A stretch of 64,000 nt of DNA from Nitrospirillum pindoramense (GTDB lineage: Bacteria > Pseudomonadota > Alphaproteobacteria > Azospirillales > Azospirillaceae). A program made the translations under genes and the position numbers. The notes below the pieces were generated by a model. The model was given only the letters and a program-made list of their open reading frames with translations. It ran no database searches and was not told the DNA's origin. The DNA lies in NCBI RefSeq assembly GCF_007827955.1, contig NZ_VITR01000017.1, positions 92,940 to 156,939 on the forward strand, given 5' to 3'. Below, piece by piece: positions 53,589 through 62,471 of the stretch (the stretch's first letter is position 1; each line of letters starts with the position of its first letter).

Positions 53589-54923
53589 ATGAGCAGGATC
53601 GCAGCAAAACCGCCCGCGAGGCGCCCGGAGGCGACAGGTGACCCCTTTCGCCTGGACACGGATCCCACCGTGCCCAAGCCTCGTGGCACCATCGAGATCA
53701 TCGAGACCGGTGGCGGCCTGACCTTGTCCGACAAGAAGCTGTTCAATGTCATCCTGGCGCACAGTTGGGACAAGCTGGCGGATGCCACCGCGGCGCTGCC
53801 CCCTTTCCGCGCCTCCACCGCCGACCTGAAGCGGGCCATCGGGGAAGAGACGGAGCATAGCAACGCCCGCCTGAAAAGCTGTTTCGACCGGCTCATGTCC
53901 GTGCGGGTGGAGTTCCCCTACCTCAGTGCGGATGGGGAACTGAAGGAGGGTGGCGCCCCCTTGCTGAGCTTCCGCGCCCTGCCCAAGGGCAAGGGGTACG
54001 CGGAATGGTCTTTCCCGGCGGAACTTCGCCCCGCCTTGGCGGAACCGTCCGCCTGGGCGCGTATCCACCTCGCGGTGTGCACCAGCTTCAGTTCCAAGTA
54101 CGCCTTGGCGCTGTATGAGCTGCTGAGTGTGCGGGTCAACCTGCGCGAGCCGGACTGGGAGGTGGATATCGACACCTTCCGCCAGTTGTTGAGCGTCAAG
54201 AACACATCGGCCAACAAGAACTTCGGCATCTTGCAGCGCGAGGTGTTGGAACGCGCGGTGCGCGAAGTCAACGAACTGTCAGCCATCGAGTGCAGCTACA
54301 CCCCCATCCGCTCGCCCTCGCGTGGTCGTCCGGTGGTGGCGTTGCGCTTCACCATCCGGAAGAAGGAACGGGCGGCGCTGACCTCCGCCGCACGGGCCAC
54401 CGAATTCGCCATCGATCCCGTGGGGCCGGTGGGCAAGGGCGGCTTCGCCGCAGGCGCCCGCGACGCCGACACCGTGGATTTGGAGGATGGCAAGACGGAT
54501 CGCGACCGGCCCGTTTCCGTCCTGGGACTGAAGCGCCGCGTCAGCGACACGGCGGTGGAGCAGCTGCGCGCCGAATATCCAGGCATCGATATCGAAATGG
54601 CGCTGGACCGCTGGGCCGGCTGGGCATCGGGCCAGACGGGCAAGATTCGCAATGCTGATCTGGCCTTTGCCGGCTTTGTGCGCAAGCTGGCGGGGGAGGC
54701 GTCCCCCATCGTGGTGGCCGCTCCGCCTCCGGCGTTGGCGTCGCGCGTTCCGAACCAGGGGCTGATCGATCGCCTGGCCGCCGAGCCGCTGGACGTTCGC
54801 ACCCGCCTTTACAAAAGGGCCCGTGAATTGGGGGCTCCGGAGGTACGCGCCGCCGCCGCCGCCAGCAATATCCACAAATGGGTGGAATGGGTGGCGGAAG
54901 AGGCTGCCCTTACCCTGCGGTAA
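53589..54923 (+). CDS. rep: Rep_3-family replication initiator protein
   Basis: A 444-residue initiator that binds iterons. The start at 53589 (MSRIAAKPPARRP) is chosen because the longer frame to 53280 would translate iterons. The first winged helix is LTLSDKKLFNVILAHSWDKL and TADLKRAIGEETEHSNARLKSCFDRLMS. The second is ALYELLSVRVNLREPDWEVDIDTFRQLLSVKNTSANKNFGILQREVLERAVREVNEL. The C-terminal 150 residues are longer than in plasmid RepB/RepE proteins and include an acidic-to-helical stretch (EQLRAEYPGIDIEMALDRWAGW) of unknown role. It diverges from parAB. Confidence 0.88.
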   Translation: MSRIAAKPPARRPEATGDPFRLDTDPTVPKPRGTIEIIETGGGLTLSDKKLFNVILAHSWDKLADATAALPPFRASTADLKRAIGEETEHSNARLKSCFDRLMSVRVEFPYLSADGELKEGGAPLLSFRALPKGKGYAEWSFPAELRPALAEPSAWARIHLAVCTSFSSKYALALYELLSVRVNLREPDWEVDIDTFRQLLSVKNTSANKNFGILQREVLERAVREVNELSAIECSYTPIRSPSRGRPVVALRFTIRKKERAALTSAARATEFAIDPVGPVGKGGFAAGARDADTVDLEDGKTDRDRPVSVLGLKRRVSDTAVEQLRAEYPGIDIEMALDRWAGWASGQTGKIRNADLAFAGFVRKLAGEASPIVVAAPPPALASRVPNQGLIDRLAAEPLDVRTRLYKRARELGAPEVRAAAAASNIHKWVEWVAEEAALTLR

Positions 54924-55246
54924 AGCCATCGTCCGGTTCTGACGTCAGAACCGCCTTAATGATCCGGCACTTTCCCTAACGTGAATGTGCTCGAATCAGC
55001 GACTTAAGATCCGCCAGGACGCAAGTGAAAAAGGCGATGGCTTGCGTGTGTTCGCGACTCGGACGAGGTGTCCCTGGATTTATGAACAGACATCATGATG
55101 GCAAGCAGGCCATCACGGCTAATTCCCTACCCCGTCCTTGATTAAGTGTAGCGCCTGATCAAGGCGCGCCTCCCAGCCCCGTGTCAGCGGGAGGCCGGTG
55201 GCGTCCTGGTCGTTTCATATCGGTACACTGTCGAGGTCGATCAGGA
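54924..55246. repeat. region after rep with third parS-like palindrome
   Basis: GGTTCTGACGTCAGAACC at 54935-54952 is identical to the parA-promoter copy. The rest holds no gene; CCTTGAT/ATCAAGG (55136-55164) is a small 7-bp inverted repeat. Confidence 0.6.
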
Positions 55247-56446
55247 ATGCTGGCCCAAGCCCCCGTTGACGCCCATGGTTTGAACGCCCGCCCAGCGTCA
55301 TGGGGGGCGGTTTTCGCGATGTCACTCGCCGCTTTCGCGCTTGTCGCGTCCGAATTCATGCCTGTCAGCTTGTTGACGCCGATCGCGGCGGATCTGGGTA
55401 TCACCGAAGGGCAGGCGGGGCAGGCCATCTCCGTTTCCGGCGCCTTCGCCGTCCTGACCAGCCTGTCCATTTCGCGGTTGGCCGGGGGACATGACCGCCG
55501 GGCGCTGTTGCTGGCGCTGACAGGCCTCATGATCGTGTCCAGCGCCATCGTGGCATTGGCCCCCAATTATTTGATTTTCATGGTCGGCCGGGCGTTGATC
55601 GGCGTGACCATCGGCGGATTCTGGTCCATGTCGGCCGCGACGGCCATGCGCCTGGTGCCGGACGGGCTCGTGCCCCGGGCCCTGGCCATCTTTAATGGGG
55701 GCAATGCCCTGGCCACGGTTGTCGCGGCCCCGCTGGGCAGTTTCCTGGGCGGCCTGATCGGTTGGCGGGGCGCCTTCTTCTGCGTCGTGCCGGTCGCGGC
55801 CGTCGTCCTGGTCTGGAAGCTCGTGAGCCTGCCGTCCATGCGGGCGACGGAATCGTTGAGTCACCGCAATCCCTTCGTGCTGCTGCGCCGGCCTGTGGTG
55901 GCGCTGGGCATGGCGGCTGTCAGCCTGTTCTTCATGGGGCAGTTTTCCCTATTCACCTACCTGCGGCCCTTCCTCGAAACGACTGGGCATGGGGATGTAT
56001 CCGGCCTGTCGCTCATGCTGCTGGCCATGGGGATCAGCGGCTTCGTCGGAACCATCCTCATTGGGACCTTTCTCAAGAGGGGGCTCTACCGGACGCTGGT
56101 CGTCATTCCGGCGGCGATGGCGGCCATCGCCCTGGCCCTCGTCATTGCCCACGGGAGCGTCCCCGTTACCGTCCTGCTTCTCAGCGTCTGGGGGCTGGTG
56201 GCCACCGCGGCGCCGGTGGGCTGGTGGACCTGGATATCCCGTACCATGCCGGAAAACGCCGAGGTCGGCGGCGGTCTGATGGTCGCGGTGGTGCAACTGG
56301 CGATCACCTTGGGCGCCACGCTTGGCGGCGCGTTGTTCGATGCGGGGGGCTACCGGCCGACGTTCAGTGCCAGCGCGGCCTTGCTGATCTCCGCCGTCTG
56401 CGTGGCTCTCCTGACAGCGCGCGCCGACCGTGGCCGACCGACATAG
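55247..56446 (+). CDS. MFS transporter (DHA1/AraJ-like efflux)
   Basis: A 399-residue permease with twelve transmembrane helices. The start at 55247 (MLAQAPVDAHGLNARPASW) has TCAGGA upstream. It has the DHA1-type pattern ALVASEFMPVSLLTPIAADLGITEGQAGQAISVSGAFAVLTS, the loop GGHDRRALLLALTGLM and the TM5 segment GGNALATVVAAPLGSFLGG. The family includes AraJ, YdhP and sugar/antibiotic exporters; the substrate is not predictable. It converges on the LysR gene at 56455. Confidence 0.88.
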   Translation: MLAQAPVDAHGLNARPASWGAVFAMSLAAFALVASEFMPVSLLTPIAADLGITEGQAGQAISVSGAFAVLTSLSISRLAGGHDRRALLLALTGLMIVSSAIVALAPNYLIFMVGRALIGVTIGGFWSMSAATAMRLVPDGLVPRALAIFNGGNALATVVAAPLGSFLGGLIGWRGAFFCVVPVAAVVLVWKLVSLPSMRATESLSHRNPFVLLRRPVVALGMAAVSLFFMGQFSLFTYLRPFLETTGHGDVSGLSLMLLAMGISGFVGTILIGTFLKRGLYRTLVVIPAAMAAIALALVIAHGSVPVTVLLLSVWGLVATAAPVGWWTWISRTMPENAEVGGGLMVAVVQLAITLGATLGGALFDAGGYRPTFSASAALLISAVCVALLTARADRGRPT

Positions 56447-56454
56447 CCGATGGC

Positions 56455-57348
56455 TCACCCGCGGTGCCGCAGGGCGTCCACCAGGGCCACGAAGGCGGGC
56501 GAGGACTGCCGGCGGCTGGGATAATAGAGGTGATACCCTTCCCAGTAGGGTGACCATTTTTGCAAGACGCGAACCAGCCGCCCATCCGCGACGTGGGGCA
56601 GGATGATTTCCTCCGGGATGTAGGCCAAGCCGAAGCCGTCCAGGGCCGCTTCCAGGCAGTTGAATATGTTATTGAAAATCAGGGTCCCGTCGACACGAAC
56701 CCGCATTCCCTGCCCGTCTTCCTCGAATTCCCAGGCATACAGGGTCCCCGACCCTTGGAGCCTGAAATTGATGCAGGCGTGGCCCACCAGATCTTTGGGG
56801 TGCCGCGGTTCCGGATTGGCGGCGAAGTACGACGGCGCCCCCACCACGGCCAGGCAGAAGTCCGGGCCGATCCGGGCGGCGATCATATCCTTCGCCACAT
56901 CCCCGCCCATGCGCACGCCGGCGTCGAACCGTTCGGTGACGATGTCGCTGAGACCGTTGTCGAGGACCAGTTCGATCTTGATGTCGGGATAGCGGGGCAG
57001 GAACTGGCGTAATTTGGGCCAGAGGACATGCTTGATGGCGTGGTCCGACGCGACGATGCGAATGTTGCCGGCCGGCTTGTCCCGCAGCGCGTTCAGCGCG
57101 TCGACCTGCGCCTCGATCTCATCGAAATGGGGGCCGATACCCTCCAACAGTCGTTCGCCCGCTTCCGTCGGGACGACCGCCCGGGTGGTGCGCGACAGCA
57201 GCCGCACCCCCAGCCTGGCCTCCAGGAGGCGGATGGCATGGCTGAGGGCTGACTGGCTGACGCCCAGCTGCGCCGCGGCGCGCGTGAAACTGCGCTCCCG
57301 CGCGACGGCCACGAAGACCATCAGGTCATTGACGTTCTCGCGCGGCAT
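56455..57348 (-). CDS. LysR-family transcriptional regulator
   Basis: A 297-residue regulator. The start at 57348 (MPRENVNDLMVFVAVARERSFTRAAAQLGVSQSALSHAIRLLEARLGVRLLSRTTRAVV) puts the winged-helix domain at the N-terminus. The substrate-binding domain has GNIRIVASDHAIKHVLWPKLRQFLPRYPDIKIELVLD and FDAGVRMGGDVAKDMIA. It is close in sequence to the LysR at 60680. It converges on the MFS gene and follows the hydrolase gene on the same strand. Confidence 0.93.
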   Translation of the reverse strand: MPRENVNDLMVFVAVARERSFTRAAAQLGVSQSALSHAIRLLEARLGVRLLSRTTRAVVPTEAGERLLEGIGPHFDEIEAQVDALNALRDKPAGNIRIVASDHAIKHVLWPKLRQFLPRYPDIKIELVLDNGLSDIVTERFDAGVRMGGDVAKDMIAARIGPDFCLAVVGAPSYFAANPEPRHPKDLVGHACINFRLQGSGTLYAWEFEEDGQGMRVRVDGTLIFNNIFNCLEAALDGFGLAYIPEEIILPHVADGRLVRVLQKWSPYWEGYHLYYPSRRQSSPAFVALVDALRHRG

Positions 57349-57412
57349 CGCCCGGCATCCTTCTGTCATGGGTTGACCATAGCCGCGTGGCTTACGTCGG
57401 ACACGACGCACG

Positions 57413-57440
57413 CGCCCCCACCGGCATGCCGATGGGGGCG
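57413..57440 (-). terminator. nested hairpin after the hydrolase gene
   Basis: CGCCCCCA / TGGGGGCG (8 bp) enclose a 12-nt loop which itself contains the palindrome CGGCATGCCG. It lies about 50 bases past the hydrolase stop and before the LysR start. There is no U-run. Confidence 0.4.
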
Positions 57441-57489
57441 ATTACGGTGACTCTGGTAAGGGAGGACGCGACGCCGCCTTGATAGGGCG

Positions 57490-58611
57490 TCAGGTCGCCA
57501 AGTGTTGGCTGAAGAACGATTGAAGTTTGTCGAAGGGGATGAGGGTCGCGCGGTCGTAAAGGTCGACATGCCCCGCCCTCGGGATGATCAGCAGTTCCTT
57601 GGGCTCCGCCGCGCGTTGATAGGCGTCTTCGCTGAACTCGCGAGAATGCGCGATCTCCCCGGTGATGAACAACAACGGGCGGGGGGAAATCGTCTCGATG
57701 TCGTTGAAGGGGTAGAAATTCATGAACTTGACGTTGCTGGTCAGCGTGGGATGCGTCGTCAGCAACGGTGACTGCCCGTCGGGCGTGAACTCTCCTCGAC
57801 GCGTGCGATAAAAATCGTAGAACTCGCGCTCAACCGGTGTCGAGGTCGCGGTCAGCGCATGGACCGTGCCGCTGGTGTATTGGATTTCGCCACCGGTGAA
57901 TTCGACATGGCGCTGCTCGGCCGCCGCCGCGATGATCTGCTTGCGCTGCTCCAGGTTCAGCCCACGGCGCAGGCCGTTCCGGTTGGCGGCTCCCATATCG
58001 TACATGCTAACCGTCGCGATGGCTTTGAGGCGCGGATCGATTTTGGCGGCGCTGATGACAAAGCTGCCGCTGCCGCAAATGCCGATGGCGCCGATGCGCG
58101 CGCGGTCGACGTGGGGCTGGGTCCCCAGGAAATCCACCGCGGCGCTGAAATCCTCGGCATAGATGTCGGGGGACACGGCGTTGCGTGGCGAGCCCTCGCT
58201 CGCGCCCCAGAACGACAGGTCCAGGGATAGGGTCACGAAGCCGCGTTCCGCCATCTTGGTGGCGTAAAGATTGGCGCTCTGTTCCTTGACCGCGCCCATG
58301 GGGTGTCCCACCACGATGGCCGGTGTCCGCACCGTCGCGTTCAGGGTCTTGGGCGTGAACAGATTTCCCGCCACCCTCATGGCATATTGGTTTTTGAAGG
58401 TGACGGGCCGAACCGTCACCAGGTCGCTGGTGTAGAAGTTGTCGGCGCCGTTCGACATGTCTTGTGCCTTGGCGGGCTGCCGGTCGACGCCGGCCATGAA
58501 TCCCATCGCGGCTGGGCCGGCGCCTGCCAGCTTCAGCACATCCCGCCGCGCCAGGCCCGTCGTGCTCTCCTGGTCGTCACCGCGCTCCGCGGTATCGATA
58601 TGCGTGGTCAT
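57490..58611 (-). CDS. exported alpha/beta hydrolase (YcjY/DLH-like)
   Basis: A 373-residue protein. The start at 58611 (MTTHIDTAERG) has GGGGAGTATCGAAG upstream. A Tat-like signal (ARRDVLKLAGAGPAAMGFMAG) implies export. The nucleophile elbow GICGSGSF carries Cys in place of Ser, as in YcjY/dienelactone-hydrolase-like members; the later Asp and His lie near LLFITGEIAHSREF and IIPRAGHVDLYD. The substrate is unknown. It clusters with an alcohol dehydrogenase and a cyclophilin-like protein under probable LysR control. Confidence 0.85.
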   Translation of the reverse strand: MTTHIDTAERGDDQESTTGLARRDVLKLAGAGPAAMGFMAGVDRQPAKAQDMSNGADNFYTSDLVTVRPVTFKNQYAMRVAGNLFTPKTLNATVRTPAIVVGHPMGAVKEQSANLYATKMAERGFVTLSLDLSFWGASEGSPRNAVSPDIYAEDFSAAVDFLGTQPHVDRARIGAIGICGSGSFVISAAKIDPRLKAIATVSMYDMGAANRNGLRRGLNLEQRKQIIAAAAEQRHVEFTGGEIQYTSGTVHALTATSTPVEREFYDFYRTRRGEFTPDGQSPLLTTHPTLTSNVKFMNFYPFNDIETISPRPLLFITGEIAHSREFSEDAYQRAAEPKELLIIPRAGHVDLYDRATLIPFDKLQSFFSQHLAT

Positions 58612-58876
58612 CTTCGATACTCCCCTGTGGTCCGGGGAAATGTGGCTTCCGCCGCCGCCATGCATTAGACGCCCTCACTTGCTTGAGATGATGAGGGTGG
58701 CTCATCAGTCGGAACGGTCTGATAAAGGCCAGCGGGTTTGGCGGCCCCTTGCTTGATGCAGTTTCCGGGATGGCGGGAGGGCGCTGCGCGCCGGTTCACG
58801 CCCGTGGGCCCGGAGCCGGGGAAGGGGGTCGGCGGCCGCCGACCCCTCATGGCGCAGTCCCGAAAAAAAGCCGGGC

Positions 58877-59893
58877 TTAGACCCGCAGCAGGGTTTTGAT
58901 GGCGCGTCGCGCGTCCATGGACCGATAGCCCTCGGCGACGTCCGCGATGGGCAATTCCTGGTCGAAGACTTTGCCGGGATTGATCTTGCGCTGAAGCACC
59001 AGCTCGATCAGCCGGGGCAGGAAACGCCGGACGGGGGCCGGCCCACCCAGCATGCCGGTCTGTGAGAAGAACAGGGACTGGCCGTCCAGTTCCACGCCAT
59101 GCGGCACGCCGACATAGCCGATCATGGCGCCGGGGCGGGCGCATTGGATGGCTTGGCGCATGGATTCCTGCGTGCCGACGCATTCCAGCACGCCGTCCAC
59201 GCCAATACCCCGGGTCAGTTCCTTGATGCGGGCCACGCCGGCCTCGGCACGTTCCGACACGATATCGGTGGCGCCGTAATCCAGGGCCAGGTCCTGGCGG
59301 GCCTTGTGACGGCTCATGATGATGATCCGCTCGGCGCCCATCTGCTTGGCCGCCAGGACCCCCATCAGGCCCACCGCACCATCACCCACCACCGCCACCG
59401 TGGCGCCCGGCCTGACATTGGCGGCATAGGCGGCGTACCACCCCGTGCCCAGCACGTCCGACGCCGCCAGCAGGCTGGGGATCAGGTCGTCGGGCGGCAT
59501 TTCCGCCAGCGGCACGAGGGTGCCGTCCGCCAGGGGCACCCGGGCAAACGGGGCCTGGGCACCGCTCATGAACTCCCGCTGCTCGCAAGAGGAGGGGAAG
59601 CCGAAGCGGCAGTGGGGGCAAGTGTTGTCCGAGATGCAGAAGGACCCGACAACGAACTGCCCAGGGCGAACGGTGCGGACGTCGGCACCGACCTCCACCA
59701 GCACGCCGCAATATTCATGGCCCATGGCGGCGGGGCCGCTGGTCGGTTGCAGTCCGCGGTATGGCCAAAGGTCCGACCCACAGATGCAAGTGGCCGCCAG
59801 TTTGATGATGGCGTCGGTCGGCTTGAGGATTTGCGGGTCGGCGACGGGCTCATAGCGCACGTCACCAGCGCCATGCAGAATGGTGGCCAGCAT
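58877..59893 (-). CDS. zinc-dependent alcohol dehydrogenase
   Basis: A 338-residue medium-chain dehydrogenase. Catalytic Zn ligands are Cys in CICGSDLWPY and His-Glu in GHEYCGVL. The structural Zn site has four Cys (FCISDNTCPHCRFGFPSSC). The Rossmann motif is AVVGDGAVGLMGVLAAKQMGAERII. It oxidises an alcohol or reduces an aldehyde with NAD(P). It lies 59 bp downstream of the cyclophilin-like gene on the same strand; a reading frame at 58665-59183 is only its shadow. Confidence 0.92.
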   Translation of the reverse strand: MLATILHGAGDVRYEPVADPQILKPTDAIIKLAATCICGSDLWPYRGLQPTSGPAAMGHEYCGVLVEVGADVRTVRPGQFVVGSFCISDNTCPHCRFGFPSSCEQREFMSGAQAPFARVPLADGTLVPLAEMPPDDLIPSLLAASDVLGTGWYAAYAANVRPGATVAVVGDGAVGLMGVLAAKQMGAERIIIMSRHKARQDLALDYGATDIVSERAEAGVARIKELTRGIGVDGVLECVGTQESMRQAIQCARPGAMIGYVGVPHGVELDGQSLFFSQTGMLGGPAPVRRFLPRLIELVLQRKINPGKVFDQELPIADVAEGYRSMDARRAIKTLLRV

Positions 59894-59952
59894 CTCGGAA
59901 CTCCTCGGTTTGGGCTTGTCAGGGCTTTGGGGGCGTCACATCGCCGACTGAC

Positions 59953-60432
59953 TCAAGACAGTCGGTCGATATGCAGGGGGAATGTGCCGCGCGTCAGCAG
60001 GGGGGCGATGCCATCCTCAAGCCGACCCAGCCGAATCAATCCCGTCGAATAGCGATATCCAGCATGGAAGAAGGCCAGGTTGCCCCAGGGCGCGTAATAG
60101 CAAAGATCGCCCGGCGCCTCGTTCCCGAAGGGCCGGCCGCCCTCTTCCGAGAGCTTGCGCGGCAGATAGGCGATCTTCTCGTTGGTCGAATAATCCGATA
60201 TCGACAGCGCCAGCGGCAGCAGGCTGGCGAAATCCCATGCCGAGGGATTGTCCTCAAGGCTGGCGGCAAAGCTGTGGCTGCTGAAGGCGATCCTGATTTT
60301 CATGCCGCTCTCCTTTCGGCCCGTCACCCCCTCTGATCCGGCCGCCGGCTGCGGAAAGGTGATGCCGGCCGCCAGGCCGGTGATGAATCTCCGCCGGGAG
60401 GCGATGACTGGGAAGGGGTGGTGCTGAATCAT
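59953..60432 (-). CDS. exported cyclophilin-like fold protein
   Basis: A 159-residue protein with a Tat motif (ASRRRFITGLAAGITFPQPA). The mature domain (MKIRIAFSSHSFAASLEDNPSAWDFASLLPLALSISDYSTNEKIAYLPRKL, then GDLCYYAPWGNLAFFH and GLIRLGRLEDGI) fits the Cyclophil_like2 family, a cyclophilin-like beta barrel without proven isomerase activity. An internal ATG (MKIRIAF) would give a cytoplasmic form. It is the first gene of the minus-strand set with ADH and the hydrolase. Confidence 0.82.
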   Translation of the reverse strand: MIQHHPFPVIASRRRFITGLAAGITFPQPAAGSEGVTGRKESGMKIRIAFSSHSFAASLEDNPSAWDFASLLPLALSISDYSTNEKIAYLPRKLSEEGGRPFGNEAPGDLCYYAPWGNLAFFHAGYRYSTGLIRLGRLEDGIAPLLTRGTFPLHIDRLS

Positions 60433-60576
60433 CAGCTTGCTTCCTTGCCAATTCGAAGGGCTGCCACGTGGGTGACGCAGCGACCCAGGAAGAAGGCGTG
60501 GGATGTTGGCGGACAGTGGCGCTCCACCGCTTTAGGGCCACCGCTTGAGGGGGAGTGTAAGGCATCGGCCGTATTG

Positions 60577-60595
60577 GGATTAGACTAAGTAATCC
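60577..60595. promoter_or_regulatory. LysR-box candidate in divergent promoter
   Basis: GGATTA-GACTAAG-TAATCC is a 6-bp inverted repeat with a 7-bp spacer, centred between the divergent cyclophilin-like and LysR genes. It contains T-N11-A spacing typical of LysR recognition sites. Confidence 0.5.
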
Positions 60596-60679
60596 GCTTG
60601 GATTTATCGACGCAGGCCATAAATAATCTGCCCGCGCTTACGGGCGATGGGTGACGCGGCGGCGGATGAGGGGGCGGGG

Positions 60680-61579
60680 ATGGCGAGAGAGGATTTCAAC
60701 AAGCTGCTCTGGTTCCTCGCGGTGGCGGAGGAGCGCAGTTTCACCAGGGCGGCTGCCAGGCTTGGCGTTTCGCAATCCACCCTCAGCCATACCATCAAGC
60801 AGTTGGAGACGCGCATGGGCATCCGTCTGCTGACGCGCACCACCCGCAGTGTGGCGACGACTGTGGCGGGCGAGCGGTTGCGCCAGACGTTGGCCCCACG
60901 CATTTCCGAGATCGAGGGGGAGATCGCCGCCCTCATGGAGTTCCGTGAAAAGCCGGCGGGCACGGTCCGCATAACGTTGTCCGACCATGCGCTGGAAAGT
61001 GTTGTCTGGCCCAGGCTTCGCTCTGTGATGGGCCGATATCCGGACATCCAGATCGAATTCAGCATCGATAACGGCCTGCGCAACATCGTTGAGGATGGAT
61101 TCGATGCCGGCGTGCGGTTGGGTGAGAATGTCGAAAAGGATATGGTCGCTGTGCGAATCGGCCCTGACTGGCGCTTGGTCGCTGTCGCCTCGCCCGGCTA
61201 TTTCGCCAACAGGCCGGTACCCCGCCACCCCGACGATCTGATCGTCCACATGTGCATCAATAGGCGCCAGGCCACCCAAGGCGGCCTTTATGCCTGGGAA
61301 TTTTCCAAGGATGGCAAGGAGTTGCGGGTCCGCGTGCAGGGGCAGCTGACGTTCAACACCTCATACGCCATGGTGGATGCGGCAATGAGTGGTTACGGTA
61401 TCGCCTATCTTCCCGAGGATATCGTTCGCCGGCACGTTGAGGCAGGGGAACTGCTCCTGGTGCTCGACGACTGGTCGCCGCCGTTCCCCGGCTACTTCAT
61501 TTATTATCCCAGCCGGCGACAGAATCTCCCCGCTTTTCAGATCGTGGTGGAGGCGTTGCGGTATGGGGGCGTCCCTTGA
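60680..61579 (+). CDS. LysR-family transcriptional regulator (divergent)
   Basis: A 299-residue regulator. The start at 60680 (MAREDFNKLLWFLAVAEERSFTRAAARLGVSQSTLSHTIKQLETRMGIRLLTRTTRSV) is preceded by GAGGGGGCGGGG. The effector domain has GTVRITLSDHALESVVWPRLRSVMGRYPDIQIEFSIDNGL. It is divergent from the cyclophilin/ADH/hydrolase set, the usual layout for a LysR activator of the neighbouring operon, and resembles the LysR at 56455. Confidence 0.93.
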   Translation: MAREDFNKLLWFLAVAEERSFTRAAARLGVSQSTLSHTIKQLETRMGIRLLTRTTRSVATTVAGERLRQTLAPRISEIEGEIAALMEFREKPAGTVRITLSDHALESVVWPRLRSVMGRYPDIQIEFSIDNGLRNIVEDGFDAGVRLGENVEKDMVAVRIGPDWRLVAVASPGYFANRPVPRHPDDLIVHMCINRRQATQGGLYAWEFSKDGKELRVRVQGQLTFNTSYAMVDAAMSGYGIAYLPEDIVRRHVEAGELLLVLDDWSPPFPGYFIYYPSRRQNLPAFQIVVEALRYGGVP

Positions 61580-62471
61580 CCCGCTGGTCGCCATGGGTCC
61601 GAGTCCACCATCGCGGTGTCTATATCTGGTGGGTGTGACGCCTTTCCCCGGGCCTCGCGCAACCGGGGCCTGTATTGGCTGGGTCTGCTATACCTCCTCT
61701 GATAACTTAAGCATTCGCCGCGGCGGTCGCCCTATGGCATGAATTGATGCCGCTCGAAATTTATACGGGCGTTCCCGTCCGGGCGACGCGTCTGGGGAAA
61801 CGGCCGTCCCTTCCCCAGTAGCCGCACCTGATTTCATCAGAAAATTTGTCATGCACTTCTTGAGAGCAGCAGATTACAGGTCTTTGTCTACAGCGGTAAA
61901 GCATCGCACACAGGCCATAGGACGAAAATTGCCCATGTCATCACATGAGATAGGGACACGATTAACCATCGTTGGGACAGCGTTATCATGTTTCCGACAC
62001 ACTGAAACAGAGTCAACGCCGCGGCGGATTGGGAAATTTCAAGGAATAAGAAACAACCTTATCCCTCCATATATTGAGGTCCCGTCCTTTCTGCTTATCC
62101 CATACTGACCGGGACACTCGGCCGCTAACGTCTCGTTAACACTTTGGGGTAGGCGGATTCAGGGCCTTCATTAGCAATGCGCTTAAAATACGCCTTGAAG
62201 TTACCCTCGCATCTTATTATCGTGCCCCTCAGGCTATCCGTGTGCCAGAGGTGCATTTGCGCTTTGGATATAGGGGTCAGTCGGACGGCTTAGGTCCACA
62301 AGGGACGTCGTCAGGGTTGCCTGAGGGTTTCGCCAGCGTTGCCATAAGGGAAGCGCGAAGCGGGTTTGTTTTTGCCATATCAACCACATGGCTGTGGTTG
62401 CGCCCAAAAAATGGGTGTTGTTCATCGCCGTCCATGAGGCGCCTCAAACGAGGTGCGATCGGAGGTTGTAA
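61580..62471. other. long leader / non-coding region before the repeat protein
   Basis: About 890 bp without a supported gene; lower in GC than its surroundings. CTGGGGAA/TTCCCCAG (61792-61818) is a hairpin about 210 bases past the LysR stop and may end that transcript. An 85-residue frame at 61851-62108 has no domain and no ribosome site. The region probably holds a long promoter and 5' untranslated leader for the repeat protein. Confidence 0.5.

Noticed and set aside
58665..59183. 172-residue minus-strand frame
   Set aside because: Overlaps the alcohol dehydrogenase in another frame and has no domain.
61851..62108. 85-residue small protein
   Set aside because: No ribosome site, domain or codon bias; the leader hypothesis is simpler.
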